Origin: Bacteroidia bacterium
GTDB lineage: Bacteria > Bacteroidota > Bacteroidia > J057
Direction: 5' to 3'
NCBI GenBank assembly: GCA_030430205.1
Contig: JAUIGE010000011.1
Coordinates: 1-64,000, forward strand
Length of the DNA: 64,000 nucleotides
A program made the position numbers and the translations under genes. How positions within the stretch are numbered: the stretch's first letter is position 1; each line of letters starts with the position of its first letter. Shown here piece after piece: positions 15,779 through 24,539 of this stretch. The notes below the pieces were generated by a model. The model searched no databases and was not told the DNA's origin. It was given only the letters and a program-made list of their open reading frames with translations.

Positions 15779-17401
15779 CTATTTGAGGTTCCAGATGTAA
15801 AAGGAGATTTCCTTTTGAGATAGCAGCTCTTTAAAGCTGATATTTTTCCCGTAATATTCTTGCATAAATTGCTGATATACAGGCAGTAACTCTGGTCTTG
15901 CGATCAGGAAACTATTGGAATCCTGCAAGGCGTCATGAATATTTGAAAAGCCCTTTTCTTTCATTTTTTCCTCAAAAAAAGGCGTATAGACGGTCATCCC
16001 CAGTGGGAGTAAAGACATATTCCGAAGCAGATTTCTGTTTTCGTGAAAAGGCCGAAAAACATATTCGTAGGGAAAACTATCCGCCCAGATAGCAAATAGC
16101 CTGTGCTCGCCCGATGCCAGCCGGGAAATGCTTTGCTCCGCAATATTCATCCTTTTTTTCTCCTGAAAATCACGGTAGAGGTAGGCAGAAAAATAAAGCA
16201 GGGAAAAGCTTATCAAGGCTATTTGAAATCCTGTATTTCTTTTTTTTGTTTGATGAAGATGGACCCAGAATAGCAAAAAGGCCATCACAGGCAGGGAAAT
16301 CCGGTTGTGGAGCCATTGGGTAAAGGCGAGATAGAGTAGGAGAGAGGCAGCAAAGAGAAAGAGTAAAATGAAACTTCGCTTTTGCTTTTTTTCCAAATAA
16401 AAGAAGCCCATGAAAATCGGAATGAACAATAAGCCCGCGAACAGATTTTGAGCGGGTAGACTGATCAAACGATCCCCGATTCGTTCCGAATCCCAACGCC
16501 AGGCCCATTTTTGGGCCGCGACCAACTTCTCAACTTTTTCCACGGAATGGACTTCCTGATCCGCCAAAAACCAGCTCTGATAGAGCTGAAAGGCTGATTT
16601 TGTCCAGCCGATTTCCTGATAAAGCGAAGCTGTTTTTCCATTGAATGGGACGTGGTTGTAATCGGTGATTTCGCCCCGCAAGGCATTGTGCCTGCGGAAG
16701 TCTTTCCATTCAGGATCGCTATCGTAGCGATGAGTATGGGCGAAATGCAGGCCAAAGGCCAGGATAAGCAGGCCTCCCAAAAGCGCCAGCTTTTTCATGT
16801 CCGGCCAGCCTTTTTTTTCCAACCCAAAGGCCGCAACAAGCAGAACCAGCGCAAGCAGGAATGCCTCCCACCGGATCATCGAGGCGATGAGGAGAGGGAT
16901 GAGGAGGAGGATTCGCCGGAAGAAACCTGTTCGGTTTCCAAAAACCGAACAGGTTTTAAGTCCGGCGAGAACACTCCCGATCACCAACACAAAAGCCACC
17001 CCAGTATACTGCACATTCAACGCCAGCGGCAAAGCCGCCCAAAGCAGCCAAAGCCAGGGGCTTTTTTCCTTTTTCAGCAAGACATAAACAAGCATAAATA
17101 TGCCTGTAAACAGCGCCAGATAAAGCATCAGGCCATACCAGGGGATGGCGGGCAGGTGGCTGTAGGCAGTGGACAGGAGTTCACCCAGGTAGATGTGGGG
17201 AAATAAAATATGCGGATCGGGGCTTTCGGTGATGCCGACGCCTGAGGCGATCATCGCCTGGCGCACATCGTCATTGGTATCAAATCGGGGATGGAAGAGG
17301 AGGAGGAATAGGATGAAGAAGTTGGCAGTAAGCAGTATGGCATTCCTGGCTGGCTTTTTATAAAGCCATTCTTTAAACCGTTCATTCGCTAATCTACTCA
17401 T
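15779..17401 (-). CDS. Polytopic membrane protein, putative GT-C type glycosyltransferase
   Basis: A 540-residue integral membrane protein with about ten to twelve hydrophobic spans and a C-terminal soluble tail (about 420-540). FDTNDDVRQAMIASG in the first loop has adjacent acidic residues, as in GT-C enzymes that use polyprenyl-phosphate sugars, but no family-specific motif confirms it. Last gene of the glycan operon (3 bp after the propeller gene). A 15-bp perfect palindrome lies inside its coding sequence at 16923-16956. Confidence 0.68.
   Translation of the reverse strand: MSRLANERFKEWLYKKPARNAILLTANFFILFLLLFHPRFDTNDDVRQAMIASGVGITESPDPHILFPHIYLGELLSTAYSHLPAIPWYGLMLYLALFTGIFMLVYVLLKKEKSPWLWLLWAALPLALNVQYTGVAFVLVIGSVLAGLKTCSVFGNRTGFFRRILLLIPLLIASMIRWEAFLLALVLLVAAFGLEKKGWPDMKKLALLGGLLILAFGLHFAHTHRYDSDPEWKDFRRHNALRGEITDYNHVPFNGKTASLYQEIGWTKSAFQLYQSWFLADQEVHSVEKVEKLVAAQKWAWRWDSERIGDRLISLPAQNLFAGLLFIPIFMGFFYLEKKQKRSFILLFLFAASLLLYLAFTQWLHNRISLPVMAFLLFWVHLHQTKKRNTGFQIALISFSLLYFSAYLYRDFQEKKRMNIAEQSISRLASGEHRLFAIWADSFPYEYVFRPFHENRNLLRNMSLLPLGMTVYTPFFEEKMKEKGFSNIHDALQDSNSFLIARPELLPVYQQFMQEYYGKNISFKELLSQKEISFYIWNLK
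16923..16956. repeat. 15-bp perfect inverted repeat within a CDS
   Basis: AAACCTGTTCGGTTT (16923-16937) and AAACCGAACAGGTTT (16942-16956), with a 4-nt loop. In the membrane-protein frame it encodes KTCSVFGNRTGFF, at the cytosolic or periplasmic edge of a hydrophobic span. It looks like a small palindromic element inserted in frame. Confidence 0.75.
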
Positions 17402-17404
17402 CTG

Positions 17405-18259
17405 CTAATCTGCTAATTTTCCAATTCCTGTCTTTCCATATCCATTTCCATTGAAAAACAAGCATTTTTGATGATTCAGGAATCCGATGGCAGGATAACA
17501 TTGCATATCGCCTGCCCATGCAGGCAGTTCTCCTACATCAATCTGCTCATCTTTTCGCTCCCAAAGCAGGCCATCGCCTGAAGTCGCATAGCCCAGCCGA
17601 TAGCTTTCGCCCCGAAAGCAATAGTACATCTCAAAGCCTCCGGCTATTCGCCGAAGCCAGGGCCTTGAAAAGGCGTAATCATCGCCTTCCACATCCAGGC
17701 ATATATGCCCATCTCTTTCCCAATGAATGCCATCGGCAGAACGCGCATGTTTGATCACATGCTGCATCGGAAAGCCATCTTGCTCCCAGCTCAGGTGCGA
17801 GCCGTACCACATGCGAAAAGCACCCTTTTCCTCCATCACAAAAGGATAGGAAAGCGTAAAGGGATCAACAGAATTGGGGCCAAGGATCGGCTGGTCAGAC
17901 ATTCTTTCAAATTTCCCGGTTTTTTCATCCCAAACCGCCAGACCGATGCTGTTGCGAAAGGGCACATCCGCTGCGCGTTGCCAACCCAGATAATACAGCC
18001 AAAGCTGTCCATTCACTTCTAGCACACAGCAAGGCGAAACGCCATGCTCGTCGAAAGCGCCTGTGGCGCCGGGAGAAAGCACTTCTTTCACTTCCGAAAT
18101 CCCTTTTTCCTCCGCTATATCCATATAGCCGATATGCGAACGATTGGCTTCGTCACGGGCCGAAAAGAACAAGCGCAGGCGCTTTTCGTCCAGCGGCCAG
18201 GGAGTCGGCAAGGTGGCATGGCTGTGTAGCCAGTTGGGCTTATAGATTAATTTGATCAC
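17405..18259 (-). CDS. Five-bladed beta-propeller glycosidase-like protein
   Basis: A protein of about 284 residues resembling the GH43/GH32/GH130-type propellers found in surface-polysaccharide operons. Repeated strands with W/Y-x-x-G patterns are seen (LWLYYLGW, FRMWYGSHLSW, FEMYYCFRG, SRPWLRR). HSHATLPTP at the N-terminus and FNGNGYGKTG at the C-terminus match the family ends. There is no signal peptide, so it probably acts on cytosolic sugar precursors or is non-catalytic. No ATG is available: I chose GTG 18259, which begins just before the first strand; GTG 18313 would add 18 residues and overlap the previous gene by 74 nt. Confidence 0.68.
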   Translation of the reverse strand: MIKLIYKPNWLHSHATLPTPWPLDEKRLRLFFSARDEANRSHIGYMDIAEEKGISEVKEVLSPGATGAFDEHGVSPCCVLEVNGQLWLYYLGWQRAADVPFRNSIGLAVWDEKTGKFERMSDQPILGPNSVDPFTLSYPFVMEEKGAFRMWYGSHLSWEQDGFPMQHVIKHARSADGIHWERDGHICLDVEGDDYAFSRPWLRRIAGGFEMYYCFRGESYRLGYATSGDGLLWERKDEQIDVGELPAWAGDMQCYPAIGFLNHQKCLFFNGNGYGKTGIGKLAD

Positions 18260-18899
18260 TTTTTCGGGAAAGTTTGACTGCTTTGGGCGGTACAAAAACG
18301 TCTTTTTCTTCACTGTCCTGCATCAGGACGGCCCCTGCTCCTAGGAGCGTGGAAGCTCCCAGCGAAATCCCATTTCGCAAAGTGGCATTCACACCGAGAA
18401 AGCAATAGGGCCCGATATGGACGCGCCCGGACACCACCACCTGCGAGGTGAGATAACAATGATCTTCGATCACGCTATCGTGGCCGATATGATTTCCGCT
18501 CCAGAGCGTGACATTGTTGCCGATTTTGACGAAGGGCTGGATGGTATTATCCTCGAGGATAAAGCAGTTGTCGCCGGGAGGAAACTGGCTCAGGTAGCTG
18601 CATCGGCTGCTGAGGTAGCTTGCGAGGCGATAGCCTTTGGCTTTGGCTTCGGCGTACTTGCGCGCGCGCAACTGGTTCATCTGGCTGTAGCTCACAGCTA
18701 CAAACATCAGGTGATCCGCCGGCGGATAGAGCTGCCCGACTTCCTCAAAATCGACCAAAGGGCGATTCATAAAGCTATCGCTTTTGCGATAGAGACGGTC
18801 TACGGTATAGGCGACCACCTCGTGTTCGCTATCATGCGTGAAGTAGTAGTCCGCCAGTTTGGCGATGTCTTCTGCTCCAAAAATCACAATTTTTGCCAT
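18240..18899 (-). CDS. NeuD/PglD-like sugar acyltransferase
   Basis: A 219-residue two-domain enzyme. The N-terminal Rossmann-like domain (KIVIFGAEDIAKLADYYF) binds the nucleotide sugar. The C-terminal left-handed beta-helix of hexapeptide repeats (about 105-200) contains the catalytic-type His in GNHIGHDSVIED and the closing repeats NGISLGASTLLGAGAVL. Family members transfer acetyl or other acyl groups from CoA thioesters to amino or hydroxyl groups of UDP- or CMP-sugars. Middle of the glycan operon, 5 bp after the methyltransferase gene. Confidence 0.88.
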   Translation of the reverse strand: MAKIVIFGAEDIAKLADYYFTHDSEHEVVAYTVDRLYRKSDSFMNRPLVDFEEVGQLYPPADHLMFVAVSYSQMNQLRARKYAEAKAKGYRLASYLSSRCSYLSQFPPGDNCFILEDNTIQPFVKIGNNVTLWSGNHIGHDSVIEDHCYLTSQVVVSGRVHIGPYCFLGVNATLRNGISLGASTLLGAGAVLMQDSEEKDVFVPPKAVKLSRKSDQINL

Positions 18900-18904
18900 G
18901 CCGC

Positions 18905-19522
18905 TTATTTCCTTACGATCAGTGAAAATTCATACAGGGGATAATCATGAAGCAACGCAATTTGATTGGAAAAATGCTTTTTGCAATAGCCAAACCATTC
19001 CTCCGGTTGCGCATAATAAAGATAGTCTTTTTGAAAAGGAGGATCGGAATAAGCAGTTAAGATGTTGAAGGCAAAACCTTTGGTTGTCAGCTGGTTAAAG
19101 CTCATCAGGGTTTCCTGGATATAGTTTTCCCAATCTTCATCTGCCACCTCCATGCGCACATTGAAAATGCCGCTTGCGATGACGTAATCCACTTGCTGAG
19201 AGGGCATGTCGGTGGTGAAATGCGGGCCATGGGGAAATTTTTTTTCCGCTTCAGCGATCATTTCTGCCGAAAGATCATAGCCGAAATAGCTCATGCTTTC
19301 ACCATATTTTTCCTTCAAAAATGCATACATCGCGCCATAGCCGCAGCCATAATCCAGCAAGCTGAAAGCTTCATTCGTATCTATGAGCTTGCTCAACTGC
19401 TCAAATCGCATGCGCTGCGATGCTTCTCCATTCCAATCCACGCCCTGGGCGCTAGGGCCAAAAGCTGCCAGCTTTTCATTGTAATAGCGCCGCACTTTGT
19501 CTTCTATTTCTTGCTGCTTCAT
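18905..19522 (-). CDS. SAM-dependent class I methyltransferase
   Basis: A 205-residue methyltransferase. SAM motif I is LLDYGCGYGAMYAFL, followed by FGYDLSAEMIAEA (acidic loop) and a DYVIASGIFNV strand for motif II/III. The context, with a WbqC gene (4-nt ATGA overlap upstream) and a NeuD-like gene downstream, suggests methylation of a sugar or polysaccharide terminus. The acceptor cannot be told from sequence. Confidence 0.85.
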   Translation of the reverse strand: MKQQEIEDKVRRYYNEKLAAFGPSAQGVDWNGEASQRMRFEQLSKLIDTNEAFSLLDYGCGYGAMYAFLKEKYGESMSYFGYDLSAEMIAEAEKKFPHGPHFTTDMPSQQVDYVIASGIFNVRMEVADEDWENYIQETLMSFNQLTTKGFAFNILTAYSDPPFQKDYLYYAQPEEWFGYCKKHFSNQIALLHDYPLYEFSLIVRK

Positions 19523-20196
19523 ATGTTAAAAGCACCTTTTCCGGTATTAAAAATCAAATCCAGCACACTCACTTTTTCCTCAAAATCGCCATAAAGCTGG
19601 GGATAAGGCGAATATCCTGAAAAATCTAGCCATTCTACGGCTATGCCTGCTTCTTCAAAGATCGCCAGATCCAGGTAAGCCTGAGCCCTGGGGCTGCTCA
19701 GGTAGGTGCTTGCCCCAGCCTGCTGGCAGATTTGGAGCAATCGCTCGCTGGCATTGCCTGCTTTTGGATATTCCTGAGACTGCCTGAAAGATGTCTGAAT
19801 ATCAAGGAGTTGGCATATTTTTCGGAGAAAAAAAACATTGATTTCTGACAGAAAGGAAAGCTGAGCTGCCTGCTCATAATATGTCTGAAATTGTCTTTCG
19901 AAGTCCGAAAAATGCGCCGCCTGCTTGTAGGCATGCTGTATGCTTTGCCAATGTTTGGCAGCCCAGTCGCCTGAAACGACTTCAACATCCTGTATCAGCT
20001 GTTGAAATTTTCCTTTCACCTGAACCGGAATGCTCAGCCATTGCAGCCCATGCTGCGTCTTGATGCGGTTGCGGTTGCGCCAGTCGCGGCGCGTATACTG
20101 CACATCATCGTAGATGACGAAGAGATCAGCCTGGCTGATGGCATCGAAATAGCCCTGCCAGGGAATATAATTGCTTTGGGTGATGAGCAGCTTCAT
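19519..20196 (-). CDS. WbqC-family protein
   Basis: A 225-residue protein of the WbqC family, which occurs in O-antigen and exopolysaccharide clusters. The hallmark N-terminus ITQSNYIPWQGYFDAI is followed by FVIYDDVQYTRRDWRNRNRI and a WLSIPVQ strand; the middle carries the SSPRAQAYLD segment and the C-terminus YPQLYGDFEE. The biochemical role of the family is poorly known; a cysteine-protease-like or transferase role has been suggested. It overlaps both neighbours by 4 nt, so it is co-translated in the operon. Confidence 0.9.
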   Translation of the reverse strand: MKLLITQSNYIPWQGYFDAISQADLFVIYDDVQYTRRDWRNRNRIKTQHGLQWLSIPVQVKGKFQQLIQDVEVVSGDWAAKHWQSIQHAYKQAAHFSDFERQFQTYYEQAAQLSFLSEINVFFLRKICQLLDIQTSFRQSQEYPKAGNASERLLQICQQAGASTYLSSPRAQAYLDLAIFEEAGIAVEWLDFSGYSPYPQLYGDFEEKVSVLDLIFNTGKGAFNI

Positions 20197-21131
20197 GTGT
20201 CGCCATTTAGCTGTTGCTCAATGATATACAAAGGCCTGCCTTTCACCTGCTCAAATACTTTGCCCAGATACAAACCCAAAATGCCGATGGCCATCATGAT
20301 CAGCCCGGTGCTGAAGATGATCGTGACCATGATGGATGTCCAGCCGATTTCGGCACCGATGTATAGCTTTTTGTAGATCAAAAAGAGGATGGCAAGGATC
20401 GATGCAACAAAGAGGAAAAAGCCGATTCCTACGGCTATATGCAACAATTTGACGGATTGGCTGGTGATGCCATCCATGGCATGTCGCAACATTTTGCGGA
20501 AAGTATAGCTGCTTTTTCCCGCAAAGCGTTCAGCATGTTCAATCTCAATAGAGGTCGAGCGAAAGCCTAATAGCTTCAATACCAGCAAATAATGCCGGTG
20601 GGTATCTTTGATTCGGAGAAAAGCATGCACAACCTGTCGGCTGAGCAGAGAATAGGCGCCTACCTGGGCATCTGCCTTGGAATAATCGCTTAGTAGGTTG
20701 AAAAAGAAAAAGAAGATGCGCGCCCAAATGTTTTTGGTGGCCTTATGCTTTCGGCTTTCTTTTTTTGTGTAAACAATGGCAAAGCCCTTTTGCGCCTCGG
20801 CATACAATGTCGGCAGATATGCAGGATCATCCTGTAGGTCACAATCCATCACCGCGACATAGTCGCCTCTGCTCACCTCCAGGCCTGCCGTGATGGCCTG
20901 ATGCTGGCCGAAATTTCGGCTCAGTTTGACCCCAACGACCCGGTGGTCTGCCTGGCAGCAGGCCTCTATTTCAGCCCAGGAGTGATCCTGGCTGCCGTCA
21001 TCCACGAGGATGATTTCGTAGCATTCGGTGATGGTAGCAAGGGATGCGTGCAGCCGTTTCACGAGTTCGGAAACGATCTCAGCGGCCTGATAGACAGGGC
21101 TGACAACGGAAAGGTGCACGGCTGTTTGCAT
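20193..21131 (-). CDS. Family 2 glycosyltransferase, GtrB/ArnC-like
   Basis: A 312-residue polyprenyl-phosphate glycosyltransferase. The GT-A domain has VVSPVYQAAE, the nucleotide-binding ILVDDGSQDHS, and the metal-binding DCDLQDDP. Two C-terminal transmembrane helices (about 235-258 and 268-292) place it at the inner membrane. Such enzymes load a sugar on undecaprenyl phosphate for flipping and later transfer by GT-C proteins, which fits the three polytopic membrane proteins in the same operon. Confidence 0.92.
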   Translation of the reverse strand: MQTAVHLSVVSPVYQAAEIVSELVKRLHASLATITECYEIILVDDGSQDHSWAEIEACCQADHRVVGVKLSRNFGQHQAITAGLEVSRGDYVAVMDCDLQDDPAYLPTLYAEAQKGFAIVYTKKESRKHKATKNIWARIFFFFFNLLSDYSKADAQVGAYSLLSRQVVHAFLRIKDTHRHYLLVLKLLGFRSTSIEIEHAERFAGKSSYTFRKMLRHAMDGITSQSVKLLHIAVGIGFFLFVASILAILFLIYKKLYIGAEIGWTSIMVTIIFSTGLIMMAIGILGLYLGKVFEQVKGRPLYIIEQQLNGDT

Positions 21132-21141
21132 GCCGCAAAAC

Positions 21142-22269
21142 TCAATAATAATTATTCAAAATGAAAATTTTGAAGAGGTAAGCGATTCCGCTGAGGAGGT
21201 GCAGGGAAAAAAACAGTTTGAGAACGAGTTCGGAAGGACGAGGCAATTTGTGCCCTTGCCAGTCGGCGACTGTCACGAGGAAGAGCAGGAAGTTGGCAAT
21301 GTAGCATTGCCACACAAAATTGGCGTCGTATTCGCGCAAGCCGGTTTCTGCCACCAGGATGAAAATAAGCAGGCCGAAGGCAAAGAGTGCCCATGCGAAT
21401 TGCAGGGGAAAAGAGGCCTTGATTCTTTTGGGGAAAAGGAAAATATAGGATAGGGGAAATGCGATCGAAGCGATCAACGACCACAACATATTCGAAGAAT
21501 GAAAGCGCCATACATGAAAAGGCGCTATCGTCAGCCCGGTTTCGGGCTGGGGACCGGAACGAAAGGAATGCCATTGGAAAATGGCAAAATACTCCAGGCC
21601 AATCAGTACCATCGCGGCCAGCGAAACCCACACCATGCGCCAAAAAGCGACATTCAGCCGCCACTTCCAGAGGCTCATCAAGCCAAAAACCGGCACAAAG
21701 ACAAAGACAAAACTGGGTTTGATGATGACATGAATCAGCAAAAGAGCAAGGATGCTGAAAGCAATTTTAGGCGAAGGCTTTTCCCAATATTTCAATCCCT
21801 GCCAAAACAAGGCGATGGCAAAAGGCATCAAAAAGATGCTGGTAGAATTGTGCCATACATTGGGCGGAAACTGCCCGATGAGGTAGTTTTGGGGGCCGGG
21901 AAGGTTGAGGATCAAAAGGAGCGAAATAGAGAAGAAAAGCAGCAGCTTTTTGGAATCAGGCTGAAGGTATTTTTTTACCAAAATATATTTCACTCCCACA
22001 GAGAGGGAAAGCAAAATAACAGAGCCCGCTATCAAGGCATAAGGATGCGGAATGCCCAGCGAAAAGATAAATACAGCCAGGAAGTAGCCAAAAGTGGCGA
22101 CAAAGTGCCTGCCTTGCAGCATCATCTGCAGATCATAATGATGATCCTGTATGTCAGTAGGCACTTGTAGCAGCCATATCAGGCTGAAAATCAGGGCTGC
22201 GCCCATCCCTACCAGCAGATTATCTGCTGTTAGAAATTGCCCAATCCATTGAATGAATCTTTTGATCAT
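21142..22269 (-). CDS. Polytopic membrane protein, paralogue A
   Basis: A 375-residue protein with about ten hydrophobic spans. It shares with the adjacent upstream gene the segments FPPNVWHNSTSIFLMPFA, IKPSF, a WALFAFGLLIFILVAETG span and HLLSGIAYLFKIFI, so the two arose by tandem duplication. The conserved TDIQ..H and PPN(V/I)WHNST loops could hold polar active-site residues, as in GT-C transferases or flippases; no family is recognised. Second gene of the glycan operon, 3 bp after its paralogue. Confidence 0.72.
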   Translation of the reverse strand: MIKRFIQWIGQFLTADNLLVGMGAALIFSLIWLLQVPTDIQDHHYDLQMMLQGRHFVATFGYFLAVFIFSLGIPHPYALIAGSVILLSLSVGVKYILVKKYLQPDSKKLLLFFSISLLLILNLPGPQNYLIGQFPPNVWHNSTSIFLMPFAIALFWQGLKYWEKPSPKIAFSILALLLIHVIIKPSFVFVFVPVFGLMSLWKWRLNVAFWRMVWVSLAAMVLIGLEYFAIFQWHSFRSGPQPETGLTIAPFHVWRFHSSNMLWSLIASIAFPLSYIFLFPKRIKASFPLQFAWALFAFGLLIFILVAETGLREYDANFVWQCYIANFLLFLVTVADWQGHKLPRPSELVLKLFFSLHLLSGIAYLFKIFILNNYY

Positions 22270-22272
22270 ACA

Positions 22273-23352
22273 TCAAAAATAGCTGCCTGTGATGATAATT
22301 TTGGCTAAATACGCCAGACCAGAGATGACATGCAATGCCAGGAAAAAAGCCGCCAGGCTTTTGAAGCGAAAAGCAGTTTTCGCCGAAACCAAAAAGAGCA
22401 TATACATGCACACGATATTTTGCCAGGCAAAATTGCCATGCAGCGCCCGATCGCCGGTCTCGGCGACGAAGATATAGATCAGCAGGCCAAAGGCCAGCAA
22501 GGCCCAGGCGAAAATAGCTGATCGCCGCAGGGCGACCAGTGGAAAAGCCAGCGAAGCCAGCAGCGACAGCCCGATCAGCGAGCTATTGGCTCGCCAGACG
22601 AGTAGAGGGGCGAGCTGTAGCCCCGCGCCCGACACCGCATCGGTCTCCGATGGATCGAGATAATATGTCAGGACATATTGCAATCCTACCAGGACCCAGC
22701 CCATCCCCATGGGCAACCAGAGGTCCCTGACGGCTTTTTGAATGCCAAAATGAAAAAGCGCCATCACAGGCAATATCAGCCCAATGCAGAAGAAAAAGCT
22801 GGGTTTGATGAAGATATTGAGGAAAATAAGAATGAGGAATATTTTTAAAGAATCGAACTTGCCTTGAAAGAGGTATTTTTCGCTTTCTATAAAAAGCAAT
22901 AGGGCAAAAGGCATCAGAAAGAGGGTGGTGCTATTGTGCCAGATGTTGGGCGGGATCTGCCCACGATAGAAAAAATCCGGACCAGGCAGGCTGAAAGCAA
23001 AGACCAGGGCCAAAGCCAGCAGCCAGGCAGCAGAAGCATGTTTTTTCAGGTAATGAAAAGTGATTTGGTATTTTGCTACAACTGCGGCTGTTAGGATGAA
23101 AATGGAAGAAATCGCTAAGTAGACTGATTTCGTTTGCCCTAGGGCTAACAACCAGACAATCAGGTAGTAAATGAAATTTCCCCGCAATAATTCTCCCCGG
23201 GCCATCTCCTGTATTTGCTCAATATGCCCTTGTATGTCCGTGTAAATATTGAGCAAAAATAGCAGGCTGAAAAAGCAGCCAGAGACGACTCCTGTGATCA
23301 GGAGGCCAATGAACTGTTTTCGGTCCGTTATTTTGAGGTAATTTTGCATCAT
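22273..23352 (-). CDS. Polytopic membrane protein, paralogue B, operon head
   Basis: A 359-residue paralogue of the next gene with the same layout: TDIQGHI in the first loop, IPPNIWHNSTTLFLMPFA, IKPSFFF, FAWALLAFGLLIYIFVAETG and HVISGLAYLAKIII. It opens the eight-gene minus-strand operon ending at 15779. It is divergent from the PhyH-like gene with only 13 bp between the start codons, so the two promoters must overlap each other's coding regions. Confidence 0.72.
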   Translation of the reverse strand: MMQNYLKITDRKQFIGLLITGVVSGCFFSLLFLLNIYTDIQGHIEQIQEMARGELLRGNFIYYLIVWLLALGQTKSVYLAISSIFILTAAVVAKYQITFHYLKKHASAAWLLALALVFAFSLPGPDFFYRGQIPPNIWHNSTTLFLMPFALLLFIESEKYLFQGKFDSLKIFLILIFLNIFIKPSFFFCIGLILPVMALFHFGIQKAVRDLWLPMGMGWVLVGLQYVLTYYLDPSETDAVSGAGLQLAPLLVWRANSSLIGLSLLASLAFPLVALRRSAIFAWALLAFGLLIYIFVAETGDRALHGNFAWQNIVCMYMLFLVSAKTAFRFKSLAAFFLALHVISGLAYLAKIIITGSYF

Positions 23353-23365
23353 TTAGTAAAAAACC

Positions 23366-24202
23366 ATGGAAGAAAAACATTTTTGGATAGACGGGCAAAA
23401 AGTGAGCTACCAGCTCGACGGAGAGCTGGAGACAGGCGAAGATAAAGTTTTGCTTGAATCGGATGTAGATTTATGTGGCGAGGCCTGGGCAAAGGCAGGC
23501 TATTCGATTTACCCATTTATTTCATCCATTGAAAATCTAACACTGTTATTGGGTATAAAAAGGCTGATCTGCGAGCAGATCAAGGCTATTTGCCCTGAGA
23601 AAGACCTTTCGTTTTTTCAGTTGGATCAATACCATCGGTATGTAAATGATGCGCAGCATGCTGAATTGATCAGGCATTTTCGGAAGTGTTTTCCCGTGGA
23701 AAAGCTGCCCATCCCTCTCACCCGAATCGAAGATCGGGTAGGGGAGGCCTGCGGCCAGAGGCTCTCCGTCACCAACCCCCGTGATGGATCACGGGAGTTT
23801 TGCCTGCGCATCGTGCGGCCACAGGCCCCATCCGACAACAATCCGCCGCACCGCGACGTCTATCTCGACCATCTGCGGGATGGTATCAACATTTACGTCC
23901 CCCTTGCTGGCAGCAATGCTTTATCATCTTTGCCCTTATTGCCTGAAAGTCACAGACTTAGCGAATCGGTGATTGAACGAACAGCGCGCAGCGCCAAGGT
24001 AAACGGTGTCCAATACACCGTGCCTTGCATCACGGCTGTCCAGGGCGACCTTCGCCTCACACGCCCCAATCCTGGCCCCAACGAGATGCTCGTTTTTTCG
24101 CCCTACCTGGTCCATGGCGGTGGCGCCAATTTGAATGCAGATGTGACCCGCATTTCATTGGAAATGCGGTTTTGGGGTTTGGGGCACTTGGAAGTGCCGT
24201 GA
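23366..24202 (+). CDS. PhyH-like Fe(II)/2-oxoglutarate dioxygenase
   Basis: A 278-residue double-stranded beta-helix protein. The iron facial triad is visible as His-x-Asp in NNPPHRDVYLDH and the distal His in SPYLVHGGGANLN; the 2-oxoglutarate-binding Arg is in VTRISLEMRFW. The family hydroxylates diverse small molecules. Its place, divergent from the glycan operon, suggests a sugar or lipid substrate, as for other PhyH-like genes in surface-glycan loci. The last residues (HLEVP) and the stop codon are encoded by the first unit of the REP-like array at 24183. Confidence 0.8.
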   Translation: MEEKHFWIDGQKVSYQLDGELETGEDKVLLESDVDLCGEAWAKAGYSIYPFISSIENLTLLLGIKRLICEQIKAICPEKDLSFFQLDQYHRYVNDAQHAELIRHFRKCFPVEKLPIPLTRIEDRVGEACGQRLSVTNPRDGSREFCLRIVRPQAPSDNNPPHRDVYLDHLRDGINIYVPLAGSNALSSLPLLPESHRLSESVIERTARSAKVNGVQYTVPCITAVQGDLRLTRPNPGPNEMLVFSPYLVHGGGANLNADVTRISLEMRFWGLGHLEVP

Positions 24203-24374
24203 GTTGTGGTGCGGCACTTGGAAGTGCCGTGAGTTGTGGTCGGCACTTGGAAGTGCCGTGAGTTGTGGTCGGCACTTGGAAGTGCCGTGAGTTGTGGTGC
24301 GGCACTTGGAAGTGCCGTGAGTTGTGGTCGGCACTTGGAAGTGCCGTGAGTTGTGGTCGGCACTTGGAAGTGCC
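24183..24374. repeat. REP-like array of seven hairpins
   Basis: The 16-bp palindrome GGCACTTGGAAGTGCC starts at 24183, 24213, 24242, 24271, 24301, 24330 and 24359. The units are 29 or 30 bp and are joined by GTGAGTTGTGGT(G)C. Copies are virtually identical, so the expansion is recent. The first copy holds the end and stop codon of the PhyH-like gene. A RAYT transposase begins 165 bp downstream. Confidence 0.92.
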
Positions 24375-24393
24375 TCCCAACATTTTGAGGGTA

Positions 24394-24471
24394 GGCAGCG
24401 GTGCTGCCTTCAACTGAGACGCTGGGAGGCAGTTCCAACTGCCGACCACATCTCCCGGCAGCGCCACTGCC
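24394..24471. repeat. Three further hairpins before the RAYT gene
   Basis: GGCAGC..GCTGCC (24394-24408), GGCAGTTCCAACTGCC (24428-24443) and GGCAG..CTGCC (24457-24471). They share the GGCA...TGCC frame with the array at 24183. The linker GACCACA is the complement of the array linker TGTGGTC, so these hairpins stand in the opposite orientation. Confidence 0.7.
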
Positions 24472-24539
24472 GCCCCAAACCCAACACATCCCATGTGTTT
24501 CCCGTAAATGCAAGCATTTCAAACCCTAATTCAAGCCCC

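Noticed and set aside
24183-24374. CRISPR array
   Set aside because: The 29-30-bp period looks similar, but the whole unit is repeated with no unique spacers, and no cas gene is near. A RAYT gene is adjacent, so REP-like repeats are the better reading.
24057-24494. Minus-strand ORFs of 139-145 residues with repeated LTALPSA/HGTSKCR units
   Set aside because: They only translate the REP-like array in the antisense direction.
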